From Actinopolymorpha pittospori (lineage in GTDB: Bacteria > Actinomycetota > Actinomycetes > Propionibacteriales > Actinopolymorphaceae): DNA of 64,000 nucleotides. The stretch spans positions 7,068,001-7,132,000 of the forward strand of contig NZ_JADBEM010000001.1 in the NCBI RefSeq assembly GCF_014873875.1, written 5' to 3'. Below, piece by piece: positions 45,313 to 55,057 of this stretch. Position numbers and translations under genes: made by a program. How positions within the stretch are numbered: the stretch's first letter is position 1; each line of letters starts with the position of its first letter. The notes under the pieces are model-generated. The model was not told the origin of the DNA and made no database searches. It saw nothing but the letters and a program-made list of their open reading frames with translations.

Positions 45313-45587
45313 GACACCGCCTCCGGGTCCTCGACCTGTCTCCTCCCTCTAAACCACACCACAGGTTCGTGGTCGGGCACAGGAGTTCGGCCGCCCTTCC
45401 GGGCCGAGGCGGGTCGCGCGGACTTCATCGGATCCCGGCCAGTGCCTGGCCGTGCTCCTCATGCCGATGCACCGCCCGCTCCCACACGCCGCGCATCGGC
45501 TGGCGGCCGTAGGACGTCGTGCCCGTCCTTTGAGGATGATGCCGACCTCGAACGTCCGATCGAGCCAGTCGTGTGGCTTGAACCATG
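45313..45587. other. no intact gene
   Basis: The minus-strand frame near 45590-45540 (DWLDRTFEVGIILKG) resembles the first helix of DUF2127 membrane proteins. The rest is absent. The NDH-2 promoter should lie near 45330-45400. Confidence 0.35.
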
Positions 45588-46136
45588 TCACGGACGTCCT
45601 GCCTTTCCGGGCTGGTTCGTCGCGATATGGGCGCGCTCACTCAGCAGCCGAGTGCCGGGGGTGCCGAACCTGTCTTGGGCGGAGGGTGCGCCGGCACTCT
45701 CGAACAGATGCTCGCCCTGCCGTTCGACGGTGACACTCCCAGCCGACACCAACATCAACAAGGATGCGAGAACGGCAAGTCCCCTGCGCATGTGGAAGAC
45801 GGGCGGGTGCAGCAGCGACTGGACCCGACTCGGCACGTCACCGCCTGTGGCCGCAGTCGTCCCGGCCTCGGCGTGGGCCTTGTAGGAGGAGCGCGCGAGC
45901 GCGGCGCGGGCCAGGGCGCGGGCAACCAGTGGCCGGTCACCCAGCTCCGCCGCCGCGTCCTCGTCGGCCCACCGCTCCGTCGTGAGGCGCACCACCCGTG
46001 CCGTTGTGGCAAGCAGCGGATTCGCGGCCGCGGTCGCATCCATGATCAGGATCCACCAGCTGTGCCGGTGCCCAAGGTGGGAACGCTCGTGCGCCAGCAG
46101 CGCCAACCTCTCATCGGCACTCAGGAGTCGGACCGG
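45588..46136 (-). pseudogene. M56/M48-type metallopeptidase, C-terminal part
   Basis: ADERLALLAHERSHLGHRHS contains the zinc-binding HExxH-like AHERSH. It is followed by the metal-ligand region TERWADEDAAAELGDRPLVA and a C-terminal hydrophobic segment (GLAVLASLLMLVSAGSV). The N-terminal membrane part typical of BlaR1-like peptidases is gone at a joint at 46136. Confidence 0.75.
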
Positions 46137-46653
46137 GCGTGCGGGGATCTACGGCGGCGACGGGCGGTGGCGCGGCGACGTCGACGATCGGCTGCTGGCG
46201 CCGATGCTGCAGGGGTCGGACCGGGTTCGTCGTGGTGAGCGGGTCGACGGGGCGGACACAATCCTGGCCGCGAGCCCCGAGGAGAGCCGCGAGGACATCC
46301 GGGACCGGCTTTACCGGTCGCGGCACTACGCCAGCCCCCGCATGGTTACGCGGGCTGGGATCGCGGAGGTGCTGTACGCGGCGATTGGCGCGGGCTTGGT
46401 CGAGCCAGTGCCGGTGTCCCGTGTCGACGACACCGTGGACCTGGTGCTGAAGGCGGTGGCCGACGGCCGGCTGCACCCGCGGATGCTCGCCGCTCACGGG
46501 CAAGGATTGCGCGAGTATCTCGGGCTGCCGGCTGCCCCTTGGACGGCGGCCGCCGACGAAGCGGTCAAGCGCGGCCGCGAGCTGTGCACGGGCCAGCCGC
46601 AGCCAGAGACACCCACACCCGAGCCGTGGGACGAAAACCGTTGGGCGCTGTAG
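46137..46653 (+). pseudogene. unknown protein, N-truncated; paralogue of the 27-kb fragment
   Basis: From TGRAGIYGGDGRWRGDVDDR the frame runs 170 codons with no lesion (LAPMLQGSDRVRRGERVDGA, YRSRHYASPRMVTRAGIAEV, LRLVLKAVADGRL-like region) to a stop at 46653. The beginning is lost at 46136. I do not recognise the family. The composition is that of a soluble, mostly helical protein. Confidence 0.55.
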
Positions 46654-46772
46654 CCCCGCCTCTAAGGCGACAAACGCGAGACGCGACGCCACCTTGCCGA
46701 TTCTTGCCACAGGCGCCGGGCGACCCGTATGCTTCTCGTGCGGACCCGCCCTGCACACGCAGACCAGCGGGT

Positions 46773-47486
46773 CTAGCTTCTTTTTGGGCCTCCAGTTTCA
46801 GACTTGCAGTGGGCCCCGTTGACGTCGCAAGGGCGTAGGTGCGCCTCGTACCAGTCCCATGAGAAGTTTTTGGCCGGGATCCGGAGCAGGCTCTGGTAGG
46901 CGCAGTACGCGGCGAAGTCGGCCATCTGGATCCACTGTGAGCGGTGCGCCGGCTGGAACAGCGGGTCCTCGATCACGTGCCGTGTCGCCAGCTTCAGGTC
47001 TCGGTGGGCTGCCTGGTACGCGGGGTCCGTGCCGTCACCGTCGACCAGGAGCAGGCCGAGACCGTTGGTGGCCGCGAGCCGTCGGTCCAGGTGGTCCACC
47101 ATGGCGCGGTAGACCTCGGCCTGCTGCCTCGCGTAGGCCGTGCCTCGGGTCTCGGTGTGGCGGTAAACCGTCCCCACCTGCAGCTCGCCGCACTCTCCTA
47201 TGGTCGACAGCGCCAGCTCGGCGACCTCGCCTCGTAGGTGCTTGCTCCGGTTCCAAGCAGTGTTCGTGGACGGGTTGCCCCGGCCGTTGACGAACTTGGT
47301 GGCGTGGAGTTCGTACGCCGGCGGTATGTGGTGTTCGGCGTAGAGCTGTTTCCGTAGGTCAAGCCACTTGCGGAGCCCTGCCCGCCAGTCGTCCACGCGG
47401 CACTCGATCCAGGAGTAGACGACCCAGCCGGTCGCGGCTGCCCCGGAGTCGTCCACGTAGAACAGCCGGACCTCGGTGGTGCTCAT
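46773..47486 (-). CDS. DUF3800 protein
   Basis: The 237-residue protein has the DUF3800 pattern: N-terminal RLFYVDDSG, a central ELHATKFVNGRGN, LGLLLVDGDGTDPAYQAAHR and C-terminal SQWIQMADFAAYCAYQSLL. These Asp residues resemble an RNase H-like nuclease fold. Members are common in variable genome regions, but no function is established here. No clear ribosome binding site precedes ATG 47486. Confidence 0.85.
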   Translation of the reverse strand: MSTTEVRLFYVDDSGAAATGWVVYSWIECRVDDWRAGLRKWLDLRKQLYAEHHIPPAYELHATKFVNGRGNPSTNTAWNRSKHLRGEVAELALSTIGECGELQVGTVYRHTETRGTAYARQQAEVYRAMVDHLDRRLAATNGLGLLLVDGDGTDPAYQAAHRDLKLATRHVIEDPLFQPAHRSQWIQMADFAAYCAYQSLLRIPAKNFSWDWYEAHLRPCDVNGAHCKSETGGPKRS

Positions 47487-48054
47487 GGCGCTGAACTCAC
47501 GATCGAGGACGCCGCGGCGCTGATGGACGGCGTCCGAGGCCTCGCCGGCGAGAGGCCACCCGATGCTGCTGCGGTTGCGCTGCTCCTATGCTGCGCCATC
47601 CGCGTCGGCGAGCTCGTGAGCCTCACCGTCGGCTCGGTGCAGACCACCGCCGGGCACTGTGTCCTGCGGGTGATCCGCAAGGGCGGCAAGGCGAACACGG
47701 TTCCCGGTCCCGCCGCAGGCGTTCGTCCTGGTCGAGCCCCTCCTGGACCCCCGCCGGGCGAGTGAGCCGCTGCTGTGCCGTGAGGACGGGCGCCCATGGG
47801 ATCGCTGGCGGGCGGTAACCGCGCTCCGTCGTGCGGCGAAGGCTGCCGGCGTGAAGGTAGAGAAGCTCACCCCGCACATGTCCCGGACGACGGTGGCCAC
47901 CGGACTGCTGGACGCGGGTGTGCCGATCGTCGACGTGCAGGACATGCTCGGTCATGCCTCCCCCGCCACCACGCGACGCTACGACCGAGGCCGCCGCAAG
48001 CTGGACGCGCACGCGGCGTACAGGTGGGCGTCGATCGTGGCGGGTGGCTCGTAG
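47487..48054 (+). pseudogene. tyrosine recombinase, N-truncated and frameshifted
   Basis: AVALLLCCAIRVGELVSLTV carries the first Arg. A frameshift near 47702 separates it from LTPHMSRTTVATGLLDAGVP (HxxR-type box reads HMSR), MLGHASPATTRRYDRGRRKL with the Tyr and the end at 48054. The start is lost. Confidence 0.8.
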
Positions 48055-48258
48055 AGCTTGGCGGTGCGCCTGACGGAAGCCCCGCCCCCCGTCCAGGATG
48101 TATCAGGACCAGGCGCACCGGTCCCGATGATGCGACCGACCACCCCCAGGCCCGAGCTAGGCTCTGAACGGCTCTCAGACAAGAATCCTGGACGTCAGCC
48201 TCGCTCGGGGGCCGTTCCGTTCTGTCAGAGCCAATGTAAGTGCGATCCACGCCGTCGC

Positions 48259-48336
48259 TCAGTTGAGCTTGGCGTGTTCCTCGAGGATGAAGCCGCGCCG
48301 CACTTCGTACTCCTTACGCCATTCCTCGAGCGTCAC
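48259..48336 (-). CDS. 25-codon ORF coupled to an upstream frame
   Basis: GTG 48336 overlaps the stop of the preceding frame (GTGA) and encodes VTLEEWRKEYEVRRGFILEE, then HAKLN. Either a small coupled gene or the C-terminal end of the upstream protein separated by a 1-nt change. Confidence 0.4.
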   Translation of the reverse strand: MTLEEWRKEYEVRRGFILEEHAKLN

Positions 48337-48617
48337 GGAGACGCCCGGACCGCCTTGGCGTCGGCGTCGAGCTCGGCAGCGTCCATGAGCTCGTCGATCG
48401 CCGCCCGGACCCGCGCCTTGGTCTCGTCGACGCCGACCCGCAGGCCGCGACCGGCGTCGACGGTCTTCTCGAGGCTGCGATCGAGTCGCCGGCGGGGTTC
48501 CGCTTGCTGTTCATGCATGCTCTGCGTGAACCGGAGTTCAAGGACCGGATTGAGAAGTTCCGCTCCGACATCATAGGCGTGATCGAGGCCAGCGGCGGGG
48601 CGGTCGCGGACTGCCAT
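48333..48617 (-). CDS. small ORF sharing a block with 8335-8517
   Basis: DETKARVRAAIDELMDAAEL and DADAKAVRAS are the same as in the 8.4-kb ORF apart from one residue. The upstream part of the frame overlaps the TetR remnant on the other strand and is doubtful. Confidence 0.4.
   Translation of the reverse strand: MAVRDRPAAGLDHAYDVGAELLNPVLELRFTQSMHEQQAEPRRRLDRSLEKTVDAGRGLRVGVDETKARVRAAIDELMDAAELDADAKAVRASP
48470..48600 (+). pseudogene. TetR-family regulator, C-terminal fragment
   Basis: EAAIESPAGFRLLFMHALRE, then FKDRIEKFRSDIIGVIEAS, resembles the ligand-binding end of TetR regulators. Only about 40 residues remain. Confidence 0.5.
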
Positions 48618-48650
48618 CTGCCACCACCATTATCGAGGGGACCACAGTCA

Positions 48651-49310
48651 TTGACCGACACCAAGCCGAAGGCGTGCGAGACGCCGACCGCGAAACAGCA
48701 GCGCGTCTGGGACAAGGCAGCGCCGAGCTACGACAAGCAAATGGCATTCTTCGAACGCGTCCAGTTCGCAGGCGGGCGCGAGTGGCTGGCCGAGCGCGCC
48801 CAGGGACGAGTACTGGAGGTTGCCGTCGGCACCGGCCGCAACCTGCCCTTCTACGCCAAGGACATCGAGCTGACCGGCATCGAGCTGAGCCCCGAGATGC
48901 TCGCCATCGCCCGTCAACGTGCCACCGAGCTCGACATCTCAGCCGACCTTCGGCAAGGCGATGCGGCGAACCTGCCGATCGAGGATGGGTCGTTCGACAC
49001 CGTTGTGTGCGCCTTGTCTCTGTGCACCATTCCCGATCCCCGACGGGCGATCGCGGAGATGCACCGCGCTTTGGCCCCTGGCGGGCGCCTGCTCCTGCTC
49101 GACCACATCGGCAGCAGTTGGCCGCCGGTCTACGCACTGCAGTGGCTCGCCGAACGCCTGACGATTCAGCTTGCTGGCGAGCATTTCACCCGCAGGCAGC
49201 TTCCCCTGGTGCGCTCGGCCGGTCTGGAGATCGTGGAGACCTCCCGGTCGAAGGCGGGCACTGTCGAGCGCATTTATGCGGTAAAGCCCGGCGTACCGAT
49301 CGAGGGCTAG
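48651..49310 (+). CDS. class I SAM-dependent methyltransferase
   Basis: The 219-residue protein starts at TTG 48651 (GAGGGGACC upstream). It shows motif I VLEVAVGTGRNLPFYA, the acidic motif GIELSPEMLAIARQRA, DLRQGDAANLPIEDGSFDTV (motif II region) and LAPGGRLLLLDHIGSSW. It is similar to small-molecule/lipid methyltransferases of the UbiE type. Substrate unknown. Its stop overlaps the stop of a convergent MFS remnant. Confidence 0.88.
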   Translation: MTDTKPKACETPTAKQQRVWDKAAPSYDKQMAFFERVQFAGGREWLAERAQGRVLEVAVGTGRNLPFYAKDIELTGIELSPEMLAIARQRATELDISADLRQGDAANLPIEDGSFDTVVCALSLCTIPDPRRAIAEMHRALAPGGRLLLLDHIGSSWPPVYALQWLAERLTIQLAGEHFTRRQLPLVRSAGLEIVETSRSKAGTVERIYAVKPGVPIEG

Positions 49311-49520
49311 TTGCCGGGCCTCGTGGCGCTGGTTGGCTGTTCTCTCAGCCACACGGCGGCGAGTAGTCCTGATGCAGCGGTCAGGACCGCTGCGGCGATC
49401 ACGGTGGCGTTGAGGTTGATGGCGTCTGCGAGTACACCGGCGACGAGGGCGCCGGCGGCATAGCCGATGCCACGCCAGAAGCGGTACGTGCCAAGGGCGT
49501 TGGCGCGCCAAGTGGGGTGT
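49307..49520 (-). pseudogene. MFS transporter, C-terminal fragment
   Basis: HPTWRANALGTYRFWRGIGY, AAGALVAGVLADAINLNATV and IAAAVLTAASGLLAAVWLRE form the last two membrane helices of an MFS transporter. The rest is absent. Confidence 0.65.
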
Positions 49521-49598
49521 GCGTGGTCAGACCTGAGGTGGGGTGGTCGATGACGGTCAACATGAAGATCGACCTAGTCGGCCCGACGCGGCGCGGCG

Positions 49599-49696
49599 GT
49601 CCAGGCACAGGCCACCGTCGGTCTTGGCATGTACCTCCCCCTCATCGCGGCAGGCAAGACCCTCGGAGTGCTCATCGTCGGCTGGCGACGCGACTC
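49599..49696 (+). pseudogene. GAF-domain fragment duplicated from the 3.5-kb gene
   Basis: VQAQATVGLGMYLPLIAAGK, then TLGVLIVGWRRDS, repeats residues of the sensor at 3460-4347 almost exactly. It has no flanking homology. Confidence 0.85.
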
Positions 49697-49793
49697 AGGT
49701 CACGCTCCGGCCGCCTGACGAGGAGGCTGGATTCCGGTGACCGGCCAGCAGTGCCGGAAGTCGCCGGCCTGTAGCGCAGCTCACACCGGGGTC

Positions 49794-50048
49794 CTACTCG
49801 TCGTCCTCGGGCGGGACAGCCCGCCCCCGATCCTCCAGCAGCACCTGCACCGCCCGCTTCAACCACCGCACGTCCTCGCGAGTCTCCGAAACCGTGGTGA
49901 TGATCGCGGCGGCGTCTTCCTCAGTCCGCTGGACTCGCGACTCCAGCCCGCGAACCCGGGCCTCGAGCTCGGCGAAGTTGGTGGGTGCAATGCCGGCGAT
50001 CCTCTCGCACCGGGGGTGGTATGGCCAGCCTGTAAGCGTCCGCCGCAT
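49794..50048 (-). CDS. small coiled-coil protein
   Basis: The 84-residue frame contains the heptad-like FAELEARVRGLESRVQRTEE, then a helix (TVSETREDVRWLKRAVQVLL). It overlaps the next gene's 5' end on the opposite strand. Unknown function. Confidence 0.5.
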   Translation of the reverse strand: MRRTLTGWPYHPRCERIAGIAPTNFAELEARVRGLESRVQRTEEDAAAIITTVSETREDVRWLKRAVQVLLEDRGRAVPPEDDE

Positions 50049-50297
50049 GACCGCCGCGCCAGATCACCCGCCCCGCCTCACCTACCAGCCGGCACCGGCC
50101 GCAGCCCGTCACCGCCCAGCGACCCGCCAGACGACCACCAGCCGCGCTGCTCGTTCTGCCTGCTCCCGCGCGGGCTCGTGCGGGGCCTGGTCGCCAGCGA
50201 CGACACCGGGGCGATGATCTGCGACGAGTGCCTGGAGGAGGCGGCCCGGCTGCTGCGCGGCCACCTGCGTCGCCGGTGGTGGTGGCGCTGGTGGTAG
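50016..50297 (+). CDS. ClpX-type C4 zinc-finger protein
   Basis: The C-terminal half shows CSFCLLPRGLVRGLVASDDT, then MICDECLEEAARLL, a CxxC...CxxC zinc ribbon like that at the start of ClpX, here without the ATPase. GTG 50016 is the likely start. It ends in a Trp/Arg-rich tail. Confidence 0.6.
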   Translation: MVWPACKRPPHDRRARSPAPPHLPAGTGRSPSPPSDPPDDHQPRCSFCLLPRGLVRGLVASDDTGAMICDECLEEAARLLRGHLRRRWWWRWW

Positions 50298-50403
50298 CCG
50301 ATGGGTTCACAACTTCCCTACGTTGACCTGGAAGGTTCACAACTCGTGGGTTGGCCGGCCAACTGGAAGCGCAAGCCCGGGACGGCCGAGGAATGTGCCC
50401 TGA

Positions 50404-50908
50404 TGGACGGCGGCGACTGGATCTCGTCTGGAATCGCGGTTGCCGCGCTCCTTATGAGCGGCGCGAGCGTCGCCTACGGAAGGCAGCAGGCCCGCGCGGC
50501 GGTTCGTGCCAACGAGATATCCGCGCGGACCGTCGACGCCGAGGCTCGCCGCGACCTGGAGGCAAGCAGGTCTGAGATCGCCCATCACCCCCGCTGGGTG
50601 GGTGACTCCGAGCGCGATCGCCCAGTACTGGGTGACGAACAACGGCCCGGCCGACCTGGACCTGGTGCAGATCACGCTGACGAGCCCGAACAACCCGCTG
50701 TTGTCCTTGGGTCGATACCCCCGGCGCGGAGGAGAAGGTCCTCACCCTCGCCAACTTCAAGGCCGGCTCGCGGAAGGCGCCCTGCCTCTACGTCGCGACG
50801 CTTCAGTGGGCCCAGATCATCGTCAAGGTGGAGTTCGGACAGGGCGTAGACGAGTGGGCCCAGGTCTTCCACCTCTTGCCTCCGATGCCGGGTACTCGGG
50901 AGCACTGA
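50404..50908 (+). pseudogene. membrane-anchored unknown protein, two frameshifts
   Basis: MDGGDWISSGIAVAALLMSG begins an N-terminal membrane helix followed by a coil (RAAVRANEISARTVDAEARR). The frame shifts near 50600 (to IAQYWVTNNGPADLDLVQIT) and again near 50720 (to VLTLANFKAGSRKAPCLYVA and WAQVFHLLPPMPGTREH). The joined product of about 165 residues would be a single-pass protein with a beta-rich domain. Confidence 0.6.
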
Positions 50909-51963
50909 CGTCACGCGGTAGCCGCTGGTTGTTGGCGCGTCTCGTGGGTTGGCATCAGACTCCGGCTCATGTCCCGCACTGTGTTTGTCCACCCGCGGGT
51001 TGGGGCGTCGTAGTATCGCGGTTGGTGGGCCGGGGAAGTGACTTGTCCGAAGAGCTGGTGGTCGGGGTTGAGCCAGCCGCGCTGGATTGCAGAGTCGCCC
51101 CCGGGTGTCCTCCCCGGCTCGCCCTTGGCGTCGCTCGTGGCGCGTCTCGTGGGTTGGCGTCCCACGTGTGATTCACAGTCGTGCAGTTTCTCCGCGCGCT
51201 GCACCGGCCGTAGACAGCAGAACAGGCCCGCCCCCCGTCGTTGGGGTCGGGCCCGTTCTGTTGGGCTGGCGCTACAGGTTAGCGGGCGCCTCGGAGTAGG
51301 GCCCCCTCTCCCATCGCCCGCATCCGCGGTATCGACCCGAACGGCCGCTGGCACGACGACGACCGCTGGCACCCAGCCCCTCACCGCCGTCGAGATCGCC
51401 GAACGCTTCCCCACCCTCAGCCTGCGCCTCGGCGGCCAGCGGTCCCCGCGTCCGGGGCAAGATGCGCGAGCTCCTGCCGCTCTGACCAAGATCAACGGAA
51501 TCGTTGTTTTCTTGCTGATTACTACCAGCACCCCGTGAAGAGGTTTGACGTCCAGCGACGGGCTGCGCGGGTCCTCGGCAAACTCTTCGATCGCGGCGAG
51601 GATCCGCTTCGCGGTCGCCAGCGTGGATCTTCCGGAATTCAGGTCGGCGGGGAGTGGCTCGACCGCCGCGGGCTCTGATCCGTGGCCCCGCCAGGCGGCC
51701 CGAGATCTCCGATCAGCTCCGCTGAGCGAAGCGTCGTCCTACGCTCCATGAGACGCCCACCACCGGACGAACGGCGCCCGAGCACCGCGATGACGCATCA
51801 GAGGAGCAGCGTTCCGACCGGGGCCGTGTCCGTATGGGATTCCCCTTACCGGACACCAGCGAACTCGGCCGATTGCCGAATAGCCCTCTCTCTTTAGATC
51901 AAGGCGCCGCTGACGCGGCGCAACCGCCCCGGCGGCCCTGCGGGCGGCGCTCGTTGGTGGACC
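50909..51963. other. gene-poor stretch
   Basis: No family is recognised in about 1 kb. GGCGCGTCTCGTGGGTTGGC occurs twice in direct orientation (near 50935 and 51139). A terminator-like hairpin lies at 51217-51260. Confidence 0.5.
51217..51260. terminator. terminator-like hairpin
   Basis: CAGAACAGGCCCGCCCCC pairs with GGGGTCGGGCCCGTTCTG with two mismatches around a 6-nt loop. The owner gene is not evident. Confidence 0.6.
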
Positions 51964-52500
51964 CTATGGAGGCGGGCCGAAGGCCCGCGCCTTCTGGTTC
52001 TGGCGTGGTACGGCCCGCGGCAGCCGCTGGCCGGCGCGGGTCCGTTCCCAGACCAGTGTCTTGTGCATCCGGGTAACGACCTTGACCGCCTCGGCCTCGA
52101 CGCTGTCTCCAGCGACCGGGCGCAACTGGTGGGAGTCGGTGCGCACCATGTCGGCGAGCATGTGCGCGTCGGCGGCGTCGCTCTTCGCCCCGGACAACAC
52201 AAGGCGTTCCCGGTAACGGGCCGCCTGCAACGGATTGACCGCGTACACCGTGTACCCGGCGGCGACCAGCACCTGGACCCAGGGCCCCCGATCGGTCTCG
52301 ATACCGATCTTCACCCGCGCAGCGACGTCCTCGATGTCGGTCGCGTCGTCGCCGAGCCATTGGCCGATCATCACGTGCAACCGCGTCATACCCGCGACAC
52401 CCTCGGGCAGGCGGGCCTTGGCCAGCCGGCGGCCGGAAGCGTCCATCACCTCAACGTCGTGATGGTCCTCCGACCAGTCATCTCCCACGAACAGCAACAC
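51964..52500 (-). pseudogene. IS110-family transposase, C-terminally truncated
   Basis: GTG 52500 starts MLLFVGDDWSEDHHDVEVMD, and KIGIETDRGPWVQVLVAAGY and GAKSDAADAHMLADMVRTDS follow. The homology to the 3-kb copy stops after VWERTRAGQRL near 52025. The DEDD acidic residues are there but the second domain is lost. Confidence 0.88.
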
Positions 52501-52561
52501 GTCTCCCGCCTATCGAATCGATCACCTTCGGTAGCCAGGAGGAGAACCATCAGCGACCTAA
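52501..52561 (-). ncRNA. IS110 upstream region, gene-proximal part
   Basis: This sequence continues, across the inserted DDE element, at 54660. It ends with CTAA (52558-52561), the duplicated target. Confidence 0.5.
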
Positions 52562-54655
52562 CGCTGATTCTCGCGCAGCGGATTCAACCCCAGTTTGATC
52601 ACTCGTATTCGTAGCGGAGGTGTCGTCCGCCCCACCAGGGGACTTCGGTGGTGGGGAGGTCGGCGTGGCGGAGGACGGGTGAGTAGGCGCGTCGGTCGAG
52701 GCGGACGATGGTTTCGTTATCGCGGTTTTCGATTGTGCCGCCGGTGGAGAGGAATCGGCGTTGCAGGGTGTCGGGTGTGGCGGTGGCGTAGCCGGGGAGG
52801 CGTCGGCGGAGCGCGGCGCAGATGGTGTGGGCGAGTACGGAGAGCACGACGTCGAGGTCGATGTTGAGGGGGACCGCGCCGGCGAGGGCGTCCAGGCCGA
52901 AGGAGCGGATGGCTTCGGCGAGGCGTTGTTCGATGTTCATCCGCCTGGCGTAGGCCTCGATCACGTGTTTGGTCGGGGTGGTGCGATTGTTGGTGATCAG
53001 GATGGTGGGTTCGTCGTGCCCGAGTCCGGTGATGGCGAGTTGGCGTAGCGTGCTGGGGTAGGCCGAGAGTGTGGCGGCGGGGTCTTCGATCACGCGGACA
53101 CGGCGGGTTTTCCCGCCCGCTCGGGCGATGGTGAGTGGTGTCCAGTCCTTGGCGGGCAAGGCATGTAGGTGTTCGGTGAGTTTCGGGGTGCGGGCGCGCA
53201 GGGTGATGAAGGCGATGCCGCGGGCGTCGAGGTCGGCGAGCTGGGCCTGGGTGGTGACCTTGGAATCGAAGATCAACAGTTTCGGGTCCGCTCCGGAGGT
53301 TGTGCGCCAGTGGTCGGCGAAGGCGAGGATTTCGTTGTTCTGGTTGGCTTTGGCGAGGTCGGCGTTGGCGTAGAGCAGGGTGTGGGTGGCCGCGTCTTCG
53401 GCGAAGAAGGTCAACACTGAGCGGGTGCGTTGCGAACGTCTGGGCACGTAGTGTTTTTCCAACGCGGGGTCGGCGCCCCAGTGCATGACGGCGTGGAAGT
53501 CGAGGTTGATCGCCTCGCCGTGCGCGAGCCCTGCGGCGAGGCTGGCTTTGTCCAGTGCGGCAAGGAATCGTTGTTGCCGGGTGTGGTCGAGCCGGTAGGA
53601 GTAGGTGGTCAGCGCGGTGGCCTTGGGCAGGCTGGTCAGCCCGGCGAACAACGCCGCACCGGGGTCGGTGGCGATGTCGTCGATGTGGGAGACGCGGCGG
53701 GTGGTGGTGAGTTTGATCGCCAGCAGCGACAGGATCGAGCTGATCGCCGGGATCACAGACGTGCCGGGATAGCCCGCGGCCCGCACCAGGCCGGGCAGGT
53801 CCAGTGCCACCAGATCGGGGATGGTCAGCAGTAGCCCGGCCATCCGGGTGTCGGCGTGGGCGGGCAGGACGGCGAAGTCGATCACCTTGGTGCGGGGCTG
53901 GGATTCGCGTCGGGGTAGGCCGCGCTCGGCGTGCGGACGGGGCCACAAGCGTGGGAACCCTTCCTCGGCCAGGACTTCGGCGACCCCGGTGCGGTTGAGC
54001 GGAGTGTCCTCCTCGGCGAGCGCGGCAGCGATCTCGTGGGCCGAGTGGCCCAACCGGCGCAGCTCGATGATCCTGGTGCGGGCCGCTTCCTTGGCCGGGG
54101 CCGTCTTCGGGCCCGGACGCGAGCTCTGGAAGAACTCGCAGCGTCCGGCCCGGAAGTCCCGCACCAGCGACTGCAGCGTCGTCAGGGTGTAGCCGAAGCG
54201 GGTCGCCGCCTCCGCCGCTGAGACTCCCTCGAACAGGTACGCGCGCAGTGCCTCGTAACGACGCTGGTTCGCCGCTGCTGGGGCGGCGAAGTACTCACTG
54301 CCCCGACGGGCCGCTTCGGGGGTGGATATCGCTGCTTGTTCCACGATTCAACTACAGCAAGCGACACGATCGCGGTCAACGTGACACGCCGATCACTGGC
54401 GGCGACAGAGCGCAACGGCAGCCATCGCTGCGTCTCTCCCGCCGTCGTACTCCAAGTGAGATCGTGCTCGCTCATCACATCCGGGTCGGACGACAATCCG
54501 AAACCCGCCACAACAGGCAGTCAGATCGACCCTGACCGATCACCCGCTTCGGGCGCAACGACCATCACAATCACATGCCCATAGGCGAAAGCAGCCCGGA
54601 GCCGCCCAACATCCTGGAGCCACCGACGCGCCACCGCTAGACACGAGAATCGGCG
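52562..54655 (-). mobile_element. DDE-transposon with 4-bp target duplication, family unassigned
   Basis: The ends CGCTGATTCTCG (52562 on) and CGCCGATTCTCG (minus strand, from 54655) are inverted repeats. CTAA flanks both sides (52558-52561 and 54656-54659). It has split the upstream RNA region of an IS110 remnant. Confidence 0.88.
52599..54344 (-). CDS. 581-residue DDE transposase (IS4-superfamily-like)
   Basis: The N-terminus has two HTH-like regions (SAAEAATRFGYTLTTLQSLV, LGHSAHEIAAALAEEDTPLN). The catalytic part shows INLDFHAVMHWGADPALEKH, PKLLIFDSKVTTQAQLADLD and RRMNIEQRLAEAIRSFGLDA (candidate D, D, E). The length and the N-terminal extension set it apart from the IS1380 copies; I cannot name the family with confidence. 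No lesion is seen, so it may be active. Confidence 0.75.
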   Translation of the reverse strand: MEQAAISTPEAARRGSEYFAAPAAANQRRYEALRAYLFEGVSAAEAATRFGYTLTTLQSLVRDFRAGRCEFFQSSRPGPKTAPAKEAARTRIIELRRLGHSAHEIAAALAEEDTPLNRTGVAEVLAEEGFPRLWPRPHAERGLPRRESQPRTKVIDFAVLPAHADTRMAGLLLTIPDLVALDLPGLVRAAGYPGTSVIPAISSILSLLAIKLTTTRRVSHIDDIATDPGAALFAGLTSLPKATALTTYSYRLDHTRQQRFLAALDKASLAAGLAHGEAINLDFHAVMHWGADPALEKHYVPRRSQRTRSVLTFFAEDAATHTLLYANADLAKANQNNEILAFADHWRTTSGADPKLLIFDSKVTTQAQLADLDARGIAFITLRARTPKLTEHLHALPAKDWTPLTIARAGGKTRRVRVIEDPAATLSAYPSTLRQLAITGLGHDEPTILITNNRTTPTKHVIEAYARRMNIEQRLAEAIRSFGLDALAGAVPLNIDLDVVLSVLAHTICAALRRRLPGYATATPDTLQRRFLSTGGTIENRDNETIVRLDRRAYSPVLRHADLPTTEVPWWGGRHLRYEYE

Positions 54656-54659
54656 CTAA

Positions 54660-54850
54660 TGAAGCAGTGCTCACGCCACAACCGGGCGGGCACGACATCC
54701 CATCAGCGATCAACTCTCCACACCGACCGGCAGCGGCACGATCTTTCAGTAGGACCCAGCGTCCAGGGAACGCGAGTGCTCGTCTGCCGGCGGCTACCTA
54801 CCCACCAGGAGTCTGCCGGATGGCTCACTCCCAGAACTCATTAGGTGAAC
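54660..54850 (-). ncRNA. IS110 bridge-RNA-like region, distal part (separated by insertion)
   Basis: The non-coding sequence is homologous to 3230-3418 (shared GTGCTCACGCCAC, GCGGGCACGACATCCCATCA, GAGTCTGCC, CTCATTAGG) with diverged stretches in between. It belongs to the IS110 remnant at 51964-52561. Confidence 0.6.
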
Positions 54851-55057
54851 CAAAGAGGGAACTGAGGGATTCTCTCCTTAAGTTGCTGGTGGTCAGTACG
54901 TTGTGCTGATCGACCCGGGCGGGCGGGTGAGGCTTGGTTTCTCTTGCCAGCTGCGGCGTGTCTCCTCGTCTCGGTCGCGCCTGTCACCCAACTCCGCGGG
55001 GCGGTAGATGCGCATGTGAGGCCCTACGGGAAAGGGCGCCCACATGCGGCCGAGGTG
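54851..55057. other. intergenic, end of the Tad cluster
   Basis: No gene seen. No strong hairpin was identified downstream of the leftward cluster. Confidence 0.4.
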
